A model generated the notes under the pieces. It did no database searches. It saw nothing but the letters and a program-made list of their open reading frames with translations, and was not told the origin of the DNA. Shown piece after piece: positions 47,700 to 60,601 of a DNA stretch of 64,000 bases. This DNA comes from Ricinus communis. Lineage: Eukaryota > Streptophyta > Magnoliopsida > Malpighiales > Euphorbiaceae. The position numbers and the translations under genes were made by a program. The stretch covers positions 25,357,001-25,421,000 of the forward strand of contig NC_063263.1 in the NCBI RefSeq assembly GCF_019578655.1. Reading direction: 5' to 3'. Each line of letters starts with the position of its first letter. Position 1 is the first letter of the stretch.

Positions 47700-48235
47700 A
47701 GGTGTCCTATAGGGGCGACCCCCAATTCTTTGGTATATAGAATGGAAGCAGTGTTGTGGGAATACCGAAGGCCGATTGGGCAAGATGGTGTCTTCCCTAC
47801 AAAATGCAGTAGCGAGATGATGTCTCCTATAATGTTGATAAAATTGGCGAGATGGTGTCACCCATAATTTGAGCAAATAGTAAGGTGGTGCCTCCTATCT
47901 TAGGGGCAAGATGGTGTCTTCCCTACAGGGGCTCATTTAGCAGCAGCGAAATGGTTCTTTCGGCCTCAACAAGAGTAGTGAGATGGTGTCCCTAAAGAGT
48001 GTTTAAGCAGCAAGGCGGTGCCTTCTGCTTCATAAATCCAATAAGAAATGACAAGATGGTGTCTTCTATAAAAAAGACAAATTCTTCAAAAAACATAACT
48101 GATGAGATGGTGTCTCTAAAAAATTGTTTAAGCAGCAAGGTGGTGCCTTATGCTTCACAAATCTAGTAAAAATGGTGAGATGGTGTCTCCCATAATAAAG
48201 GCAAATTCTTCAAAAGCATATGTAGAGGCAAGTAT
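47700..48235 (+). repeat. Tandem array of GCGAGATGGTGTCTCC units
   Basis: About a dozen degenerate units of 35-45 bp have cores like GAGATGGTGTCTCCCATAA and CAAGGTGGTGCCTTATGC, with spacers such as AAGGCAAATTCTTCAAAA. It follows the integrase remnant, as expected for non-coding tandem arrays 3' of pol in Tat/Ogre-like elements. Its sequence is unrelated to the GGTCCCTAAATC arrays. Confidence 0.85.
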
Positions 48236-48599
48236 TCTAGTCAAGAGGATTTATTTTTTCTATTTTTCTTTTTTTATAAAGATAGTACTTGAAACAATAC
48301 ATATTGACTTATGAACTTTTTGCCCCCGAGATTTGAGTTCCTTTCAATATCTTCGAGCATAATAATTTTCTTGTCTCTTATTCTTTTTTGATATGGAAGT
48401 TTCTAGCCGATTTAGATTTTTTTTTAGAGTCAAATGCAATAGATCTTGCACTTTTCAAGGTTAGAGCATTAATCTTTAATCTCTTTTAATCTTCGAGGGT
48501 CCCTACTTCAAGGTTGTTTTTCTTTCTTTTCTCTCTGGTTTTCTCCTATTTTTTCTTTCTCAATGTCTTTCAGATGTCAATATCATTTACTACTAATTT
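48236..48599. other. Unassigned T-rich segment
   Basis: T/C-rich sequence after the tandem array, without ORFs or recognised repeats; likely the tail of the Gypsy internal region. Confidence 0.35.
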
Positions 48600-49182
48600 T
48601 CAGTTCTTGATTCTCCCTTTAAAACCCTAAACACCTCTTTCTATTTATTGAGGTAGGGTTTCAAGGGAAACCCTAAAAAAGTGAAGATTTTAGGAATGTA
48701 TAGATAAATATTATATTTTATTTTTAAAATTTAAATAATTATCAATAAAAATGATGGTTATCGTCAAAAAAACCTTCTAGAATATATATCTAGATATGAA
48801 ATCGTCATAAAAAATGACGTCGGATTGCAAAAATCTAATCGGCACTATGTAGAGCGGATTGGCTCTATGTACAGTTGATCGGCTCTACATATAGCCGATA
48901 GCTCTACGTACAGTTGAACGGCTCTATGTAAAAAAAAATTATGAAAAACTTGCAGTTAGGTCCCTAAATTTATAAAAACTGCCATTTTGACTCTCAAACT
49001 TAATTTTTTTTGACAATTAGATCCAAATTGATTTCAAAAAGGTAATTCCAACTGGATTAACCTCGACCCTTGTCTCGAATTTGCCTGTCCTTCACCTTTA
49101 AAGACCCAAGAAGATAGTAACTTTCATCATTAGGATTTTCCATTTTTCTCTCGATACTAGATCCCGAAAAAGGATGCTGACA
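48600..49182 (-). mobile_element. Gypsy LTR fragment (copy F), reverse strand
   Basis: Its start on the - strand is TGTCAGCATCC at 49182, a variant of TGTTAGCACCC. Reading leftward come the FSSRVS-type block (49090-49140), the GAGCCGAT/ATCGGCTC motif array (48835-48925) and an AATAAATAG promoter-like site near 48645. Only the first ~0.58 kb of the LTR remains. Confidence 0.7.
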
Positions 49183-50046
49183 TATCCTTAGATAGAGCAA
49201 CTAGTTCTCAAGTCCTCTTGAATCGGGCAAAGCCGAGAGAAGTGAAAACTTGAAGCTGAACGCAAGCCTTGGATTTATCATCGGTGGTCAGATCGCCCTC
49301 AAAGTCAAGGTTTCGCTCTATGTCTTGATGAGGCTACAATCTCTTGATCTTATCCAGGAAACCCTGTCTTAGTAGGAACCCTTTGAATTCAGGTAGAAAT
49401 TCCAAGATCTGTTGCTTTTGTCCATACTGGCGGTAAAGTCTCGAAGGAGTGTAGAAGGTGGATGCTCGTAGTCCGAGTAAGGGTATGCAATCACCATGCA
49501 CCATGAGCGTGACATGCTTAATTCTCCGCCAAAGGCAAGTCTAGTGAATAAGTGTTTCCGAAATGCCTTTCATCCAAGAAATCTAGCCAACATGACCTCA
49601 TAGGGTAACAACAAAACAAGTTTGCACATGCTTCGACTCATACTTATCGATATCCTTCGGGATGGTCAATACTTGAAGCTTCTCGCACAACCAAATTTAC
49701 AAAAAGAGATAAATAAGAAATAAAAAGAAAAGAAAGAAAAATAAGCTAAGTTGAAAACCTAAAAGGACAGCTTCAGCAAAAATAAAGTTTACTAAGTCAA
49801 AAACCCGCAAAGGCGTCTTAGGTAAAGGTTAAGACAAAAGTCTGCTAAATTGAAAACCCGAAAAGGCGACTTAGGCAAAAGAATGAAAAAGTAAAAGAAA
49901 AGAGATTTGGCTGTGTACTTGTAAGAGAATGAGGTTGCCACCAAACTGTTGATGAGTTTTATACATATCTAACCCAATGATGATTTCAGCCAAGATGACA
50001 GGAATTGGTTCTGCTTCATGCTCCAACTAATGAATAATGCCAATAA
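49183..50046 (-). other. Gypsy internal non-coding region with repeat block
   Basis: Flanked by the - strand LTR start at 49182 and - strand gag at 50047-50840. No pol is present. The block at 49740-49890 repeats AAGTTGAAAACC(C/T)GAAAAGGCG-like units related to those at 2015-2180. Bases 49183-49730 have no recognised coding content. Confidence 0.45.
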
Positions 50047-50840
50047 TTATAATATCCCTTTCCTTAGGGAGAAGTCAGCAGAAATTAGGCAAAAAGGTAA
50101 AAACCCAGCATCCGAATTTGGCTGTGTACTTTCTCTTGAAAATAATGCAAATTTTAAAATCTTGTACTCTTTAGGATATGGGTTGTCTCTATCAATTGTA
50201 TTGCGATAGGGCTTGTGAGAGTCTAGCCTTCCCACTTGCCTCAGACCTGGTCTATAAAGCTCTTGAACCACATCCCTTACAACTTCCATATCCATCACTT
50301 GGGGTGGAGGTTGGACAAGAGGTCTTGGTTGGTATCCTTGATGCCTTTCGTTTTTTAACATTCCTGGAGGCATACCTCCCAGCATAGAATTTTGCATCCC
50401 TCCCTAATCATACATTATTAGTTGATTAACATGATCAATAACAGCAAAAATTTAGTATGGTAACATACGTCTACCCACATGAGGGTGACTAGTAGGCACA
50501 ACTCCTCTTGGTAAGCCTTTATCCCTCGTGTAAGGTAGGAACATATCTTTCATTTAGAACAAGTGGGCCTTAAGGTCTTGGGGCATTATTCCCCTCTTGA
50601 AAACTAGTGGAAGATTGTGCCTCTTATTCTCTAATTGCATTTTGTACTAAGTTTTGTGACAAAACATTTTAGCCTTTTGGCTTAGGATTTAGTTGAGGTA
50701 GATTAAAAATAATTTTCTTAACAATGTTGGCCATAATGGTGCTAAATTGCTGCATTAAATTATCAGCTGCTTTCTTTTGGCTCTCCATGAAATTACTGTG
50801 AGCCTCTTCCATATAATATAAATTATATATAACACATCAA
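50047..50840 (-). pseudogene. Ty3/Gypsy gag N-terminal remnant
   Basis: On the - strand it begins near 50815 with SNFMESQKKAADNLMQQF, a typical start of this gag. A long open stretch at 50397-50047 includes MEVVRDVVQELYRP and YPKEYKILKFALFSRE, which lead into the capsid domain in relatives. Stops interrupt the region near 50660 and 50590. The capsid domain itself is gone. Same family as the gag at 290-900, opposite strand. Confidence 0.7.
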
Positions 50841-52450
50841 GTTTTTATACTTAATGATTATTTGTCATTAGCGTTAACAATAGGAATTGACATTTTAATT
50901 ATAAAATTTTTAAATAATAATTTGGATGACTTTTTTTTTACGTTTGAATTATTATTAAAAATAAACTTTCAAGCTTTTATCTAATTATATTTATCTCAAA
51001 GAGTATAACTTAAGTGTATTTTAGATATCCACACCTAAATAAAATATTAGAATTAAATTTTTAATTGTATTAATTCTCAAAATAAATAAATAAAAGAATA
51101 GTTCATATAAAAGTATTTGCTATATCTTATCTTGTTAAATAAAATAAAATTAATAGTGCACAATTCTTTAAATTAAATAGATTTCGTTTTAATGATATAA
51201 GTGAATTTTGATTTATCTTTAATAATGTATTAAATTACTCATTGCTTGCTATAAAAAATAATCAAAATAAATTTTATAAGATTAAATAGGTTCATTTGTA
51301 GAGATATATATTACAAATTTATAATTTTATCATTATGTTAATATTTAAAATATTAAATTTTAATTTTTAAATAATAATAAGTCAAAATAGTTATTATTCA
51401 CGTGCAATGAACGTAAGAAAAAAACTAGTTCATTAACAAATTAATTTTCTAATTAGATAATATTATAATCTTAGAAAATAACATTTTAAATAATATTTTA
51501 ATATTATATTAATTAATAAGTTAATTTTTAATATACAATAATTTCTAATCCTAAAAAATTAATAATATCATTATTATTTAAAGTTTTAATTTATATAATA
51601 CTAAAATCGAAGTGTAAATATTTTTGAAATAATCTTATATTATTATATATCAATAAAACTTTAAAATAAAAAACTTTTAAGGAAGATATTTAACAATATT
51701 TAATTTATCATTATTTTTAAAATATTATAAATAATTTTGATATATTAAATTTTATCTATAAATTTAATTTTACATTATTATTATTATTAGAATAATAAAA
51801 ATGACCGGTGCACGCGTAGATAAACAACTAGTATATATTAAATTTCGACGCTTAAAATTTTTCGACATATATAATTATATTTTAATACAAAATTTTTTAT
51901 TTTGATATGCTTTGTTATATTTGACACATAAAATTCAAATTTATATATAAATATATTATTTTTCTATTAACTTATTAATCAATAATTTACATTCCTGACT
52001 AAATAATAATTCTAATCATTGAAATAGCATTTTAATTATATTTCTAGTATTGTAATAATTAATTAATTTTTTTGATTAAAAGATATTTTAATCGAAAAAT
52101 AATATTTTAAATATTTTTAGTAATTGATATGTTAGTTTTCTAAGTATAATTGAAAAGTAATAATAATAATTAGATTTATAATATTTTATAAGATCAAAAT
52201 AAAGAATATATTTTTAAAATAATTTTTAAAGTGCTATAATAATGCATTTTTTAAAAATCAATAAATTTTTAAAATATTAGAAACTTTTAATAAAGATATT
52301 TAAAAATATTTAATTTATTATTTTATTTTAAAATTTATAAATAATTATAAAACATTAAATTTTTATTAATCTTATTTACAAATTTAATTTATATTATTAT
52401 TTATTATTTAATATTATTATAATATCTGTATAAAGCGTGATTAAACAATT
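50841..52450. repeat. AT-rich repeat units in tandem upstream of the IQD gene
   Basis: Extremely AT-rich, with up to three related units ending near 51430, 51832 and 52455. Unit text (TAGATAATATTATAATCTTAG, TTTTGATATGCTTTG, ACATAAAATTCAAATTTATA) also occurs at 12100-12720. Two unit ends read GTGCAATGAACGT...AACTAGTT and GTGCACGCGTAGATAAACAACTAGT. No ORF encoding a protein is present. Confidence 0.55.
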
Positions 52451-52499
52451 GATTATCATTAAACAAATTAATAATAATTAATAAATATTTTAATACATT

Positions 52500-54297
52500 G
52501 GCCACAAACTGACAGCAGCAATAATCAGAAACTAAACATGCTGTTTTCTTTTTTGCTTTTTAAACTTCCGTAATTTCTTGGTTCGTAGAAATAAATTAAT
52601 GTTTCAACTTAAATGAAAGCTTTGGTTTCTAACGTACGTCAAACGTCGAAAAGCGACGTGTCATTGGTTCATGTGGCCGTTGCTATAATCCCGTGATTGA
52701 CTCTTTCTCGTCTCGGTCGCAAGCGTGACAACGACTCGGCTCCAAACAGCCTAATCCCTTCCAAAACGTTGCCGTTCTTTAACCACCACCAGTACCATAT
52801 CTAACAAAATCACTATCCTTCTGAAAAAAAGGAAAAGAAAAGCCAATATCATATACAATTCTACCGGCGTAAGTTAGCCGACACCGGCCCAGACTCTCTC
52901 TCTTCGCTGTTCTTTTCTCTTCACTCACTGTGTCCCCCAATAACCGGCTTTTTATAGCCTTAAAAAACGAGAAAACAAAAGGTCTCTAGAGAGAGAAAAA
53001 GAGAAATGCTAGATAGAGAATGTAAAAGATAGTGTGTTATTTGAATTGTATGCCTTTTCTAATCCAATTATAGATAGAGGAGCTAAAGAGCGACAGAGAG
53101 AGCTTTTACAGAGAACGCATTTTTTAGTGTGAGTGAGTGAGGTTTGACTTTATTGACTGATTGATAGATCCAACGGCTGAAATTCTTTTTGAAAAAAAAG
53201 GTATCTCTCACTTTTCTGTTTGACTTTCATTCAGACAGAGAGAGAGGGGGAGAGATTGAGATTTTGGTGAATTATTGTCTTTGAGGTCGGGTCGTGATTT
53301 GTGGATCTGCATTGTCCAGGCGTTGAATCAACTTCATGGTTCTTAAATGCAATTGACACTCAATTGCTTGCTTTTTGTCCACATTTTATGCCCCAATTTC
53401 CCGTTTTGTGATTTGAATTTTAGACTTTGGGGGGATTTTTAACTTAGTTTGGTAGTTTATAGAATTAGGGTTTCGCTATAGATAATGTTATGTATGAAGG
53501 ATTGAGAATTCATGAGTTTTTTTCTTTTTACTCAAATTTTTCATAACAATTCGTGCATTAGATCTTGGCTGTTGGAGTTGGAAGTTGCAAGATCAGTACT
53601 TTATATTTCATATAAGTTAACATGATTGGCTGCAATGTTGCTCCATTTGAATTCTACATTGCTTTGATTTATAAGTTTTTATGAGAATTTATTTTGGTTT
53701 CCCTGTAAAGACAAGTTTTATGCACTTATTTCTTTTTTCTGTAAGGATTATGAGTTTCATGTGGTGTATTGTTACCTTTTCAGCGTGCAAGCAAATGAGG
53801 AGGCTGATTTGCTAGTTTGGGATGACATTTTTCGGTCCGAACTTGCCTATTGAAGTAACTATTTCACGAGTGGTCTAGGTCTTTGATTTTGGAGTTGACT
53901 GTTGAAAGGTTGGCTACTAAATACTGGTGATTAGCTAATTAATTAATTAATTAATTAATGTTTTGCTCCGAAATTCTGCAATTCCTTGTTTTAGTTGAAG
54001 ATATCATCAAGTATAACAAGTTTCAATTTGGAATCTGCACTTTTGATTTTCTTTTCCTGCATATATTTTTGTTCACTATATTATTCAATGTCAATCATTC
54101 CATATCAGTATATACTCAATGTTGCTCAATTTTTCAATTTGGTAACCTTGCTTGAAATTGTGGCGACCTAATAGAGTTTTGATTGATTTTATTCCAAAGT
54201 GTACATAGAAAATGGATGCATAGGATGTTGTTATAACTTATCATGTTTCTATGGCTATGTTCTGACAAGTACTTGTTTGAGCTACAGTGAAACTACT
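52500..54297 (+). promoter_or_regulatory. Promoter and long 5' UTR (with probable intron) of IQD gene
   Basis: Composition shifts at about 52500 from AT-rich repeat to mixed genic DNA. Pyrimidine and GAGAGA tracts (52895-52925, 52980-53010, 53095-53120, 53236-53260) mark a likely 5' UTR starting about 52.9 kb. A probable 5' UTR intron has possible donor AAAAG|GTATCTC (about 53201) and an acceptor at GAGCTACAG (about 54287), ten bases before the ATG. An (ATTA)n run lies at 53937-53960. ORFs 53958-54155 and 54199-54621 are not genes. Confidence 0.5.
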
Positions 54298-57200
54298 ATG
54301 GGCGTCTCAGGTAAATGGATTAGAGCATTGGTTAGTTTAAAGAAGCCAGAAAAGTCAGAGTCTTCAGAGAAGGATGACAATGTAAGTAATTTTTTTTCTT
54401 CTCAAACTCTGCTTCTTCACATGTCGTTTAATATGCTGGAAACATTACACTTTGTGTGGGGATTTTTATCTCAACTCTTGATAAATTTTATTGCTCTTCC
54501 TCCTATCGCAATCCATAGGCTTATGTTTGACCGCAGTCTCTTTTTATGGAAAATTCATCAGAATTTGTTGTTTCTCTTGTTTGAGAAGCTAGATGAAGAT
54601 GCAATAACATATCTATTTTGAAGCTTAAACTGGCTCTTTAAAGTTATCATCAAATTCCAAGAAAGAGAATCATATTAGAGCGCTATGTAGTTGATTGATC
54701 ATATAACGATCTGTATTCTGTTCTTCAATCATCACAGAGGACAGCTACTAGCAAATTCCGACATAGGAGAAAGCATTCAGTTCAGTTTGTTACTGATAAA
54801 CTTCAAGAGGAGTTCAATGACAATGTTGCTGCTCCAGTTGATGATGCCAATGCCAATTCTGTCCCAGAGGCTTCTGAATCTGTATCTGCTTCACTTCAAG
54901 TACGGGATGTAGGTCATAATCAGCAAAGTTTAAGAGAAGAGTGGGCTGCAACTCGTATTCAAACAGCTTTTAGAGGATTTCTGGTATGAATTCTTGTGCT
55001 TTTTTCTAAGTTACTCAGCATTTCAAGTAAATAGTTAATGCTGATTGAATATCTTATCAGAAGTTTTTGGGTGAATTGTGGAATTCAAATGTTATGACAT
55101 CGTCTTGGTATCAGTTTGAACTTAACGTGTCATTATATTTTTGAACAATCTGTATCTTAATTTTCTGTTCCTGGATGTACTTCTAAGACACTATTTAAAA
55201 CTCTTATTTTGTTTAATTGGCTTTGGGATAAATTAGAGATGCAAGAAGGTTGACCATGTGTAGAGAAAATGGAAGCAAGTTACTATTTCACTTACACACC
55301 TGATTTTGCTCTTTCTGGATTTGTTTAAAGGTACAGTTTATTGAGCTGACTTTTGGGTCATAAATTCTAGATCATGTGTTTGATAGAGTAGCTAGTATAA
55401 ACCAAAGTGGATAGTCTACCTTGGTAGTTGTCTGTGCAGACTGTTGACTGCGAAGATGTTATTATGCAATAGTTGCAAACATATTTAGTTACATTTAGGC
55501 TATTAAGTGCTAACTGATCATTTAGTACCAGAACTTTACTCTTATTACTGTAAAGATTTTAAGTGCTAGAATGTTAAAACTGAAAATGGGTTTTAATGTA
55601 ACTGCTTGAATCAGTTTTCAACATATTGCATTTTTTAGTAATCTAAACATTCTAGATCACAGTTGTTAAGATAAGATAAAATAAAGTAGTCAAATTTCAA
55701 AATTCATATGTTTCTTATGATGTGGTGATGTTGGTTGGGATGAGTGACAGCGATGGTGATAGGCAATAGTAATGGTGGCGATAGCTGCAACAATGCTTAT
55801 GATGCTAAAGTCAGTACAGTGCAAACAAAACAATTCAAATCGATTGATGAATCAGATTTTGGATTGATAGACCAAACAAGTTCTGCAAGAGAGTTCAAAC
55901 TTGCATGGAGTAGTGTTGTCAGTACTGACATTTCCCTTGTGTTCAATGTATTTGGCATATTCTATTGGCATGACATACTTCTATCAAATGCAATTGATGC
56001 AATCTTTTCAAATAATAAGGGGTGTATCTGGGGTCTAAAAATTAACCTTTTGAGATAATTTCATATTAGATCCTAAAGCTTGTAACATATAATGTCAATA
56101 TTTCCTTGTTCCTATTTCATTCTATATAAAAATGTTGCAGGTTAGATGTTTTGAAGAAAAGCTTCTAATTTTTTCGGGTAGAACGAGTACGTGCAATCAA
56201 TTTCACAAAGCAGACAATTAACATGGAACATGTTAAACAATTTAGCCTTAGGTATAAAATTTATGAAACAAAATTTAGGGTGAGAATTGGAAAAAGTAAT
56301 TGATGCAGTTGAAGGAATTAGTAGGAATTTAATCTTCAATTTTAGGCTAGAATAAGGTTGATTTATGGTTGGAACAAGAGAAAGATAATGGATTTAGACA
56401 AAACATCTTTGTTATTAAACTCAGAATTAAAATACAATGATAGATGGTCCTTTAGCAATCCTTTTTATACTAACTATAATAAAGGATTTAATGGAAGTAA
56501 CCTACTTGAATATTAAATGAAAGAAACTTAAACAAAAGTAACAAGAACTAAAGACGCTTGAACCAAATTTAGTTGGAATATCGAAACAATAATAAATAGG
56601 AAAACTGATTAACGATGCTCCTGCATCAGTAATTCAATTTCTTCTTCGAAAGCATTAATTTGTAAGTTTGACATAATCAGGATATAAAGTTGAGTTTCTA
56701 GTTTGAGCTTACCCTAAAAGGTCAAGGGGCAAAATGTAACTTATCTGAAAAGAATTAAAGAAGTTCATAAGACAGATTAAAAGCTTAAATTTCAGATTTT
56801 CTTCATTGAAATGCATTATCAAATCTGCTTTTAGTCATTTTCTGCAAGGCTTTGACATCCCTGGAGAAGAAGTTCTTGCTTTTCTATTTTCTGTAAACAT
56901 GTTCTTGATTTGACTCTGCCCATAACCAGCATCATCTTCTATATGCAATTTGTGAATGACAGTACCAACTTTACCTGTGTGCCTCATATGTTCTGATTCA
57001 GCATGTTTGTTTGCAATTGGTTTACATACATTCAATCTTGTAGTTATTGACAATTTTGGAATTTATCAGGCAAGAAGAGCTCTGCGAGCTTTAAAAGGAT
57101 TAGTAAGACTGCAAGCTCTTGTAAGGGGTCATGCTGTGAGGAAGCAGGCTGCAATAACTCTTCGCTGCATGCAAGCTTTAGTGAGAGTTCAGGCTCGTGT

Positions 57201-59383
57201 CCGGGCAAGGCGTGTTCGCATGGCATTAGAAAGTCAAACAGCTCAACAAAAACTTCAGCAACAACTTGCAAATGAGGCCCGGGTACGAGAAATAGAGGTA
57301 AACTCCATCAATTTCTCTTAACGTGATACACAAATAGTTTGAATGTATGTGTTTTTGTTTGGGTCCAAGTTTGGCATGCATGCTTGATGTGTCGTGTTCT
57401 TGTTTGCTCATAGAGCATCTTCTCCTTCTGTTTTGTTGGACAATGCTTCTGTGTGGCTTGTCAAATCATCATCACAAAGTAATGCTATCAGTGGAAAAAA
57501 CTATGTTTTATGGTAAGCGCATGTAAGTGTATTACATTCACATTGCCAAACTTAAGTGAGCACACAAAAAAACTTTCTTATATAGTTTTTACTTGCTGTG
57601 ATATTAACTCTAGTTTTGTTGTGTCATAGCAAATCTCTCAATCATCTTATTGTGAATCTACTATAAACTTTCACTTGAACTTTTAACACATTTTTTCTTT
57701 TCAATTATTTTTAAATTATTATGTTTTATATATGTCTATCTTCTAAGTGTTTCACATCACTTCCATTGGTACAGGAAGGGTGGTGTGACAGTGTAGGATC
57801 TGTTGAAGAAATTCAAGCAAAGTTGCTAAAGAGGCAGGAGGCTGCAGCCAAGCGTGAGAGAGCCATGGCATATGCTTTGGCTCATCAGGTGAAGAATTAT
57901 GATTACTTCTTTTTGTTATGTGAAGAGAGCCACATGTAGTATCTTTGATGAATATGACAAACATGCACAAAAGTAATGCTAAACATCTATGGGTTTGGAT
58001 TAAACATTGAAACTCGTGAACTTATGGTTAAGTTCAGAGCATGTACATCTGAACTTGAGCTCTCATGTCTTTAATTGATTATTGCTTCAGCTTAGGATTT
58101 TGAGCTAGGTTCCAAATACTGTAGAATCATGGATGTGGCTTTGAGTAAGACAGGAGTTGAAAAGGTCAATCACAATTTAATCAAGGTTCATAATTTAAGC
58201 TTTTGAGGCCTGATATATAATGGGTTTTTTCATCAGATTCTTTTCTTAAACACTGTAGAATCACCAATCTGAGGTATTTCTTTTGTTACAAGCTGACAAT
58301 ATATAAAATATTATTTTCTGTTTGTACAGTGGCAGGCGGGATCAAGACAGCAGGCTGTTCTTTCTGGGTTTGAACCAGATAAAAGCAGTTGGGGATGGAA
58401 CTGGTTGGAGAGATGGATGGCTGTCCGTCCATGGGAGAATCGATTTCTTGATATAAATCTCCGGGATGGGGTTATGATTCGCGAAAATGGAAACTCTGAG
58501 GGTAAGAATGGGAGCAAACCCCTGTTAAGATCATCTGGCAAGAAACCTTTATCAAGTCTTCAATCGAACCTCTCAAATCAGAAAACAGGTCCATCTCATT
58601 CTGATGGTAGTAGTTCTCCTTCTAAGTCAACTGGCATGTTAGAGTCATCCAACACACTTTTTGCTAAGCCAAAGCCAAAGCCTGTTCTAGAAGATCTGTC
58701 TGAAGAAGTCAACTTAAAACCTGGGACTGTTCAAAGATCTCAGAGCAATCCAAAAGAGAGATCAATACAACCAGATAAACCAGCAAAGAAGAGGTTATCT
58801 CTGCCTAATAGTGGTCAGTTTTCTTAATCTCTCTCATTTTGTTTTGAGTTCTAAGGATTTGTAGTGCTCCTCTTTTCTAAGATTGTACTTGATCCGAATG
58901 CACATTAACCAGTCTGCCTATATAACCACGTCAGGCTCAGGTTGTTGAATGCTTGGATGCGTGACTCTTGTATTAAATGAAGATGAATACTTGTCAGATA
59001 TTTGTTTTTACTTTAGAAGATATAGTTCTACGCCATAAAGTTTATGTTTATGCAGAATTTTTGTTGTGTCTGTTCTGAAAATTATTGCCTATAGACACTC
59101 TGGGTAATTCAAGTTTTGGCTGTATCTTGTATGGCCTGTCCTTTTTCAGGTCCAGTAGAAAAAATGTGATTGTTTCAGTGACTAGATATGTTGTCTGTGT
59201 TTTTATTCATTTCATAATTTGGTTTTAGCAGGTGGCAGTGCTGGGGCTCAGCCAGCCAGGCATAGCAGAATTGCTGCAAGGGGAGCACCAGGCCCCCATA
59301 AATCTGTGAGAGATAAACCTAAGTTGAATTCAAAAGGGGAATCAGACACTACAAAGCCTGTAACACAGGCTGTTGATCTGTAG
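54298..59383 (+). CDS. IQ67-domain protein, IQD5/IQD6-like, 6 coding exons
   Basis: Predicted coding exons: 54298-54381, 54738-54983, 57070-57297, 57775-57888, 58330-58813, 59232-59383; 1308 nt, 435 residues, phases consistent. Plant IQD proteins bind calmodulin and act as scaffolds at microtubules, plasma membrane or nucleus; IQD5 has a described role in pavement-cell shape. Visible here: the N terminus [20 protein letters not shown]; an IQ motif [11 protein letters not shown] at residues 102-112 split by the intron after residue 110, a position conserved in the family; further IQ-like and basic helices ([27 protein letters not shown]) completing the 67-residue domain to about 165; a Trp-rich [19 protein letters not shown] near 247-265; and a DUF4005-like SNPKERS...RLSLPNSG near 360-385. 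Intron 2 is 2086 bp. The last exon has alternative acceptors three bases apart. It looks intact. Confidence 0.93.
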
Positions 59384-59860
59384 CATTTAAGAATTCTGTT
59401 GATGAGTTATTTATACTACTCTCCACTCATGCTGCTGTATGAGTTTGTATATATAGGTGCACTTTGCGAGCGAATGTGATCACATTGATTTCTTTCCTGT
59501 CATAAAATTCTAAGATGGTTTTGACATGGCAAAGTTGAGGTTGGTGGCTTGGCTTGTCAGGGGAAATAAGATGAAGCAGGTTTGGTATGTGACACTACTG
59601 TAGTCATTATTTGTTGTTAATTATGTCATTATCCAATATTTATTTTCAATTATATAATTTTCAGAGCAGTTGGGCTTTATAATATAGCTATTTGTAAGTT
59701 TCTTTCCCTGTTCTCCAACGATTGAGGATTGTGCTTTACATGAACTATGCTAGATGAAACTTAGAGGGTGAAGTGAAGTGTAAAGCTCAGTCATTCAGTG
59801 TAAAGTATTTGTGGATCGAATGGTTCTCTCAATAAAATCCGTGCTTTGTTTTTTTTCTGG
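59384..59860 (+). other. Probable 3' UTR of IQD gene
   Basis: Continues from the TAG stop with genic composition. AATAAAATCC at about 59831 is a candidate polyadenylation signal. Confidence 0.45.
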
Positions 59861-60010
59861 TGAATATTGTTCTTCATGTTTAATTAGAGGCTGGTGAAAC
59901 TGATAAGAGTAACGGTGAAGTAGCTAGGCGACCTGCATGGGACGAGAAGCCTGAATATTGTCTGGAGAGCTTGTTAGAATGTCTGTGTTTCATGGCTGAT
60001 GCTTATTTAT
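59825..60010 (+). repeat. Duplicated 3' flank segment, proximal copy
   Basis: Contains GTTCTCTCAATAAAAT, then AAGTAGCTAGGCGACCTGCA and GGGACGAGAAGCCTG. The order recurs, shortened, at 60602-60690 (GTTCTCTCAATAAAAT, GGAGTAGCTAAGGGATTTGG, GGGACGAGCGAGAAGCCTGG). Confidence 0.6.
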
Positions 60011-60119
60011 ATTTTGTCTGTATGTGCCTATCACATCTTGTAAAAAATAGCAGGGTCTTACCAAAGAAAACAAAAACCTTCTTCACGGGTGCATGATCAG
60101 ATTTGAGAACAGCTTCGAG

Positions 60120-60600
60120 TTGTCATTTAACGGGCAGTCGTTCTAAAGGATAATTTAGCATTTTTTTTCAACATTGATTCTTATTTTTTAAGTTTTAAAA
60201 ATTGCTTTAGAAAAAAACAGAAAAATTGATCCTACAGTTTTAGGAGGTTTAAGAGGAGCAATTTATAATAGAAGAAATATTGATTGTACCCTAATCTCTA
60301 CATTTATTATATTTATATTGTGAAGTTCAGGATTAAAGTTGTTAATTCTAAAATAACAAAGACTAGAATATTTGAATTTTATTGGACAATCTATAAAATA
60401 CAAATTTTTAGATTTTTTGACCAGGATATGTTTGCACAATCTCAATTACTAAACTTAAAATCAATGGTAAAAATTTATTATTCAAGAAATAAATATCCAT
60501 TTTGTAAAGTTTAAAGTTCAACTGTTGCATTTGAATTTATAAATGAAAGTGTAAAACATGGTACAGACTGTTCAACGTTAACATAAGGCGAGTGCATCAT
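60120..60600. other. AT-rich spacer between the duplicated segments
   Basis: AT-rich, with two short opposite ORFs (60263-60445, 60284-60514) of low complexity. No gene recognised. Confidence 0.4.
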
Positions 60601-60601
60601 A

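Noticed and set aside
54199..54621. 140-codon ORF overlapping the IQD start
   Set aside because: The IQD exon in this frame ends at 54381 at a GTAAGT donor; the rest is intron read-through and the upstream part is 5' UTR.
55744..56058. 104-codon ORF in the large IQD intron
   Set aside because: It lies inside intron 2, has no recognisable domain and no splice partners; most likely fortuitous.
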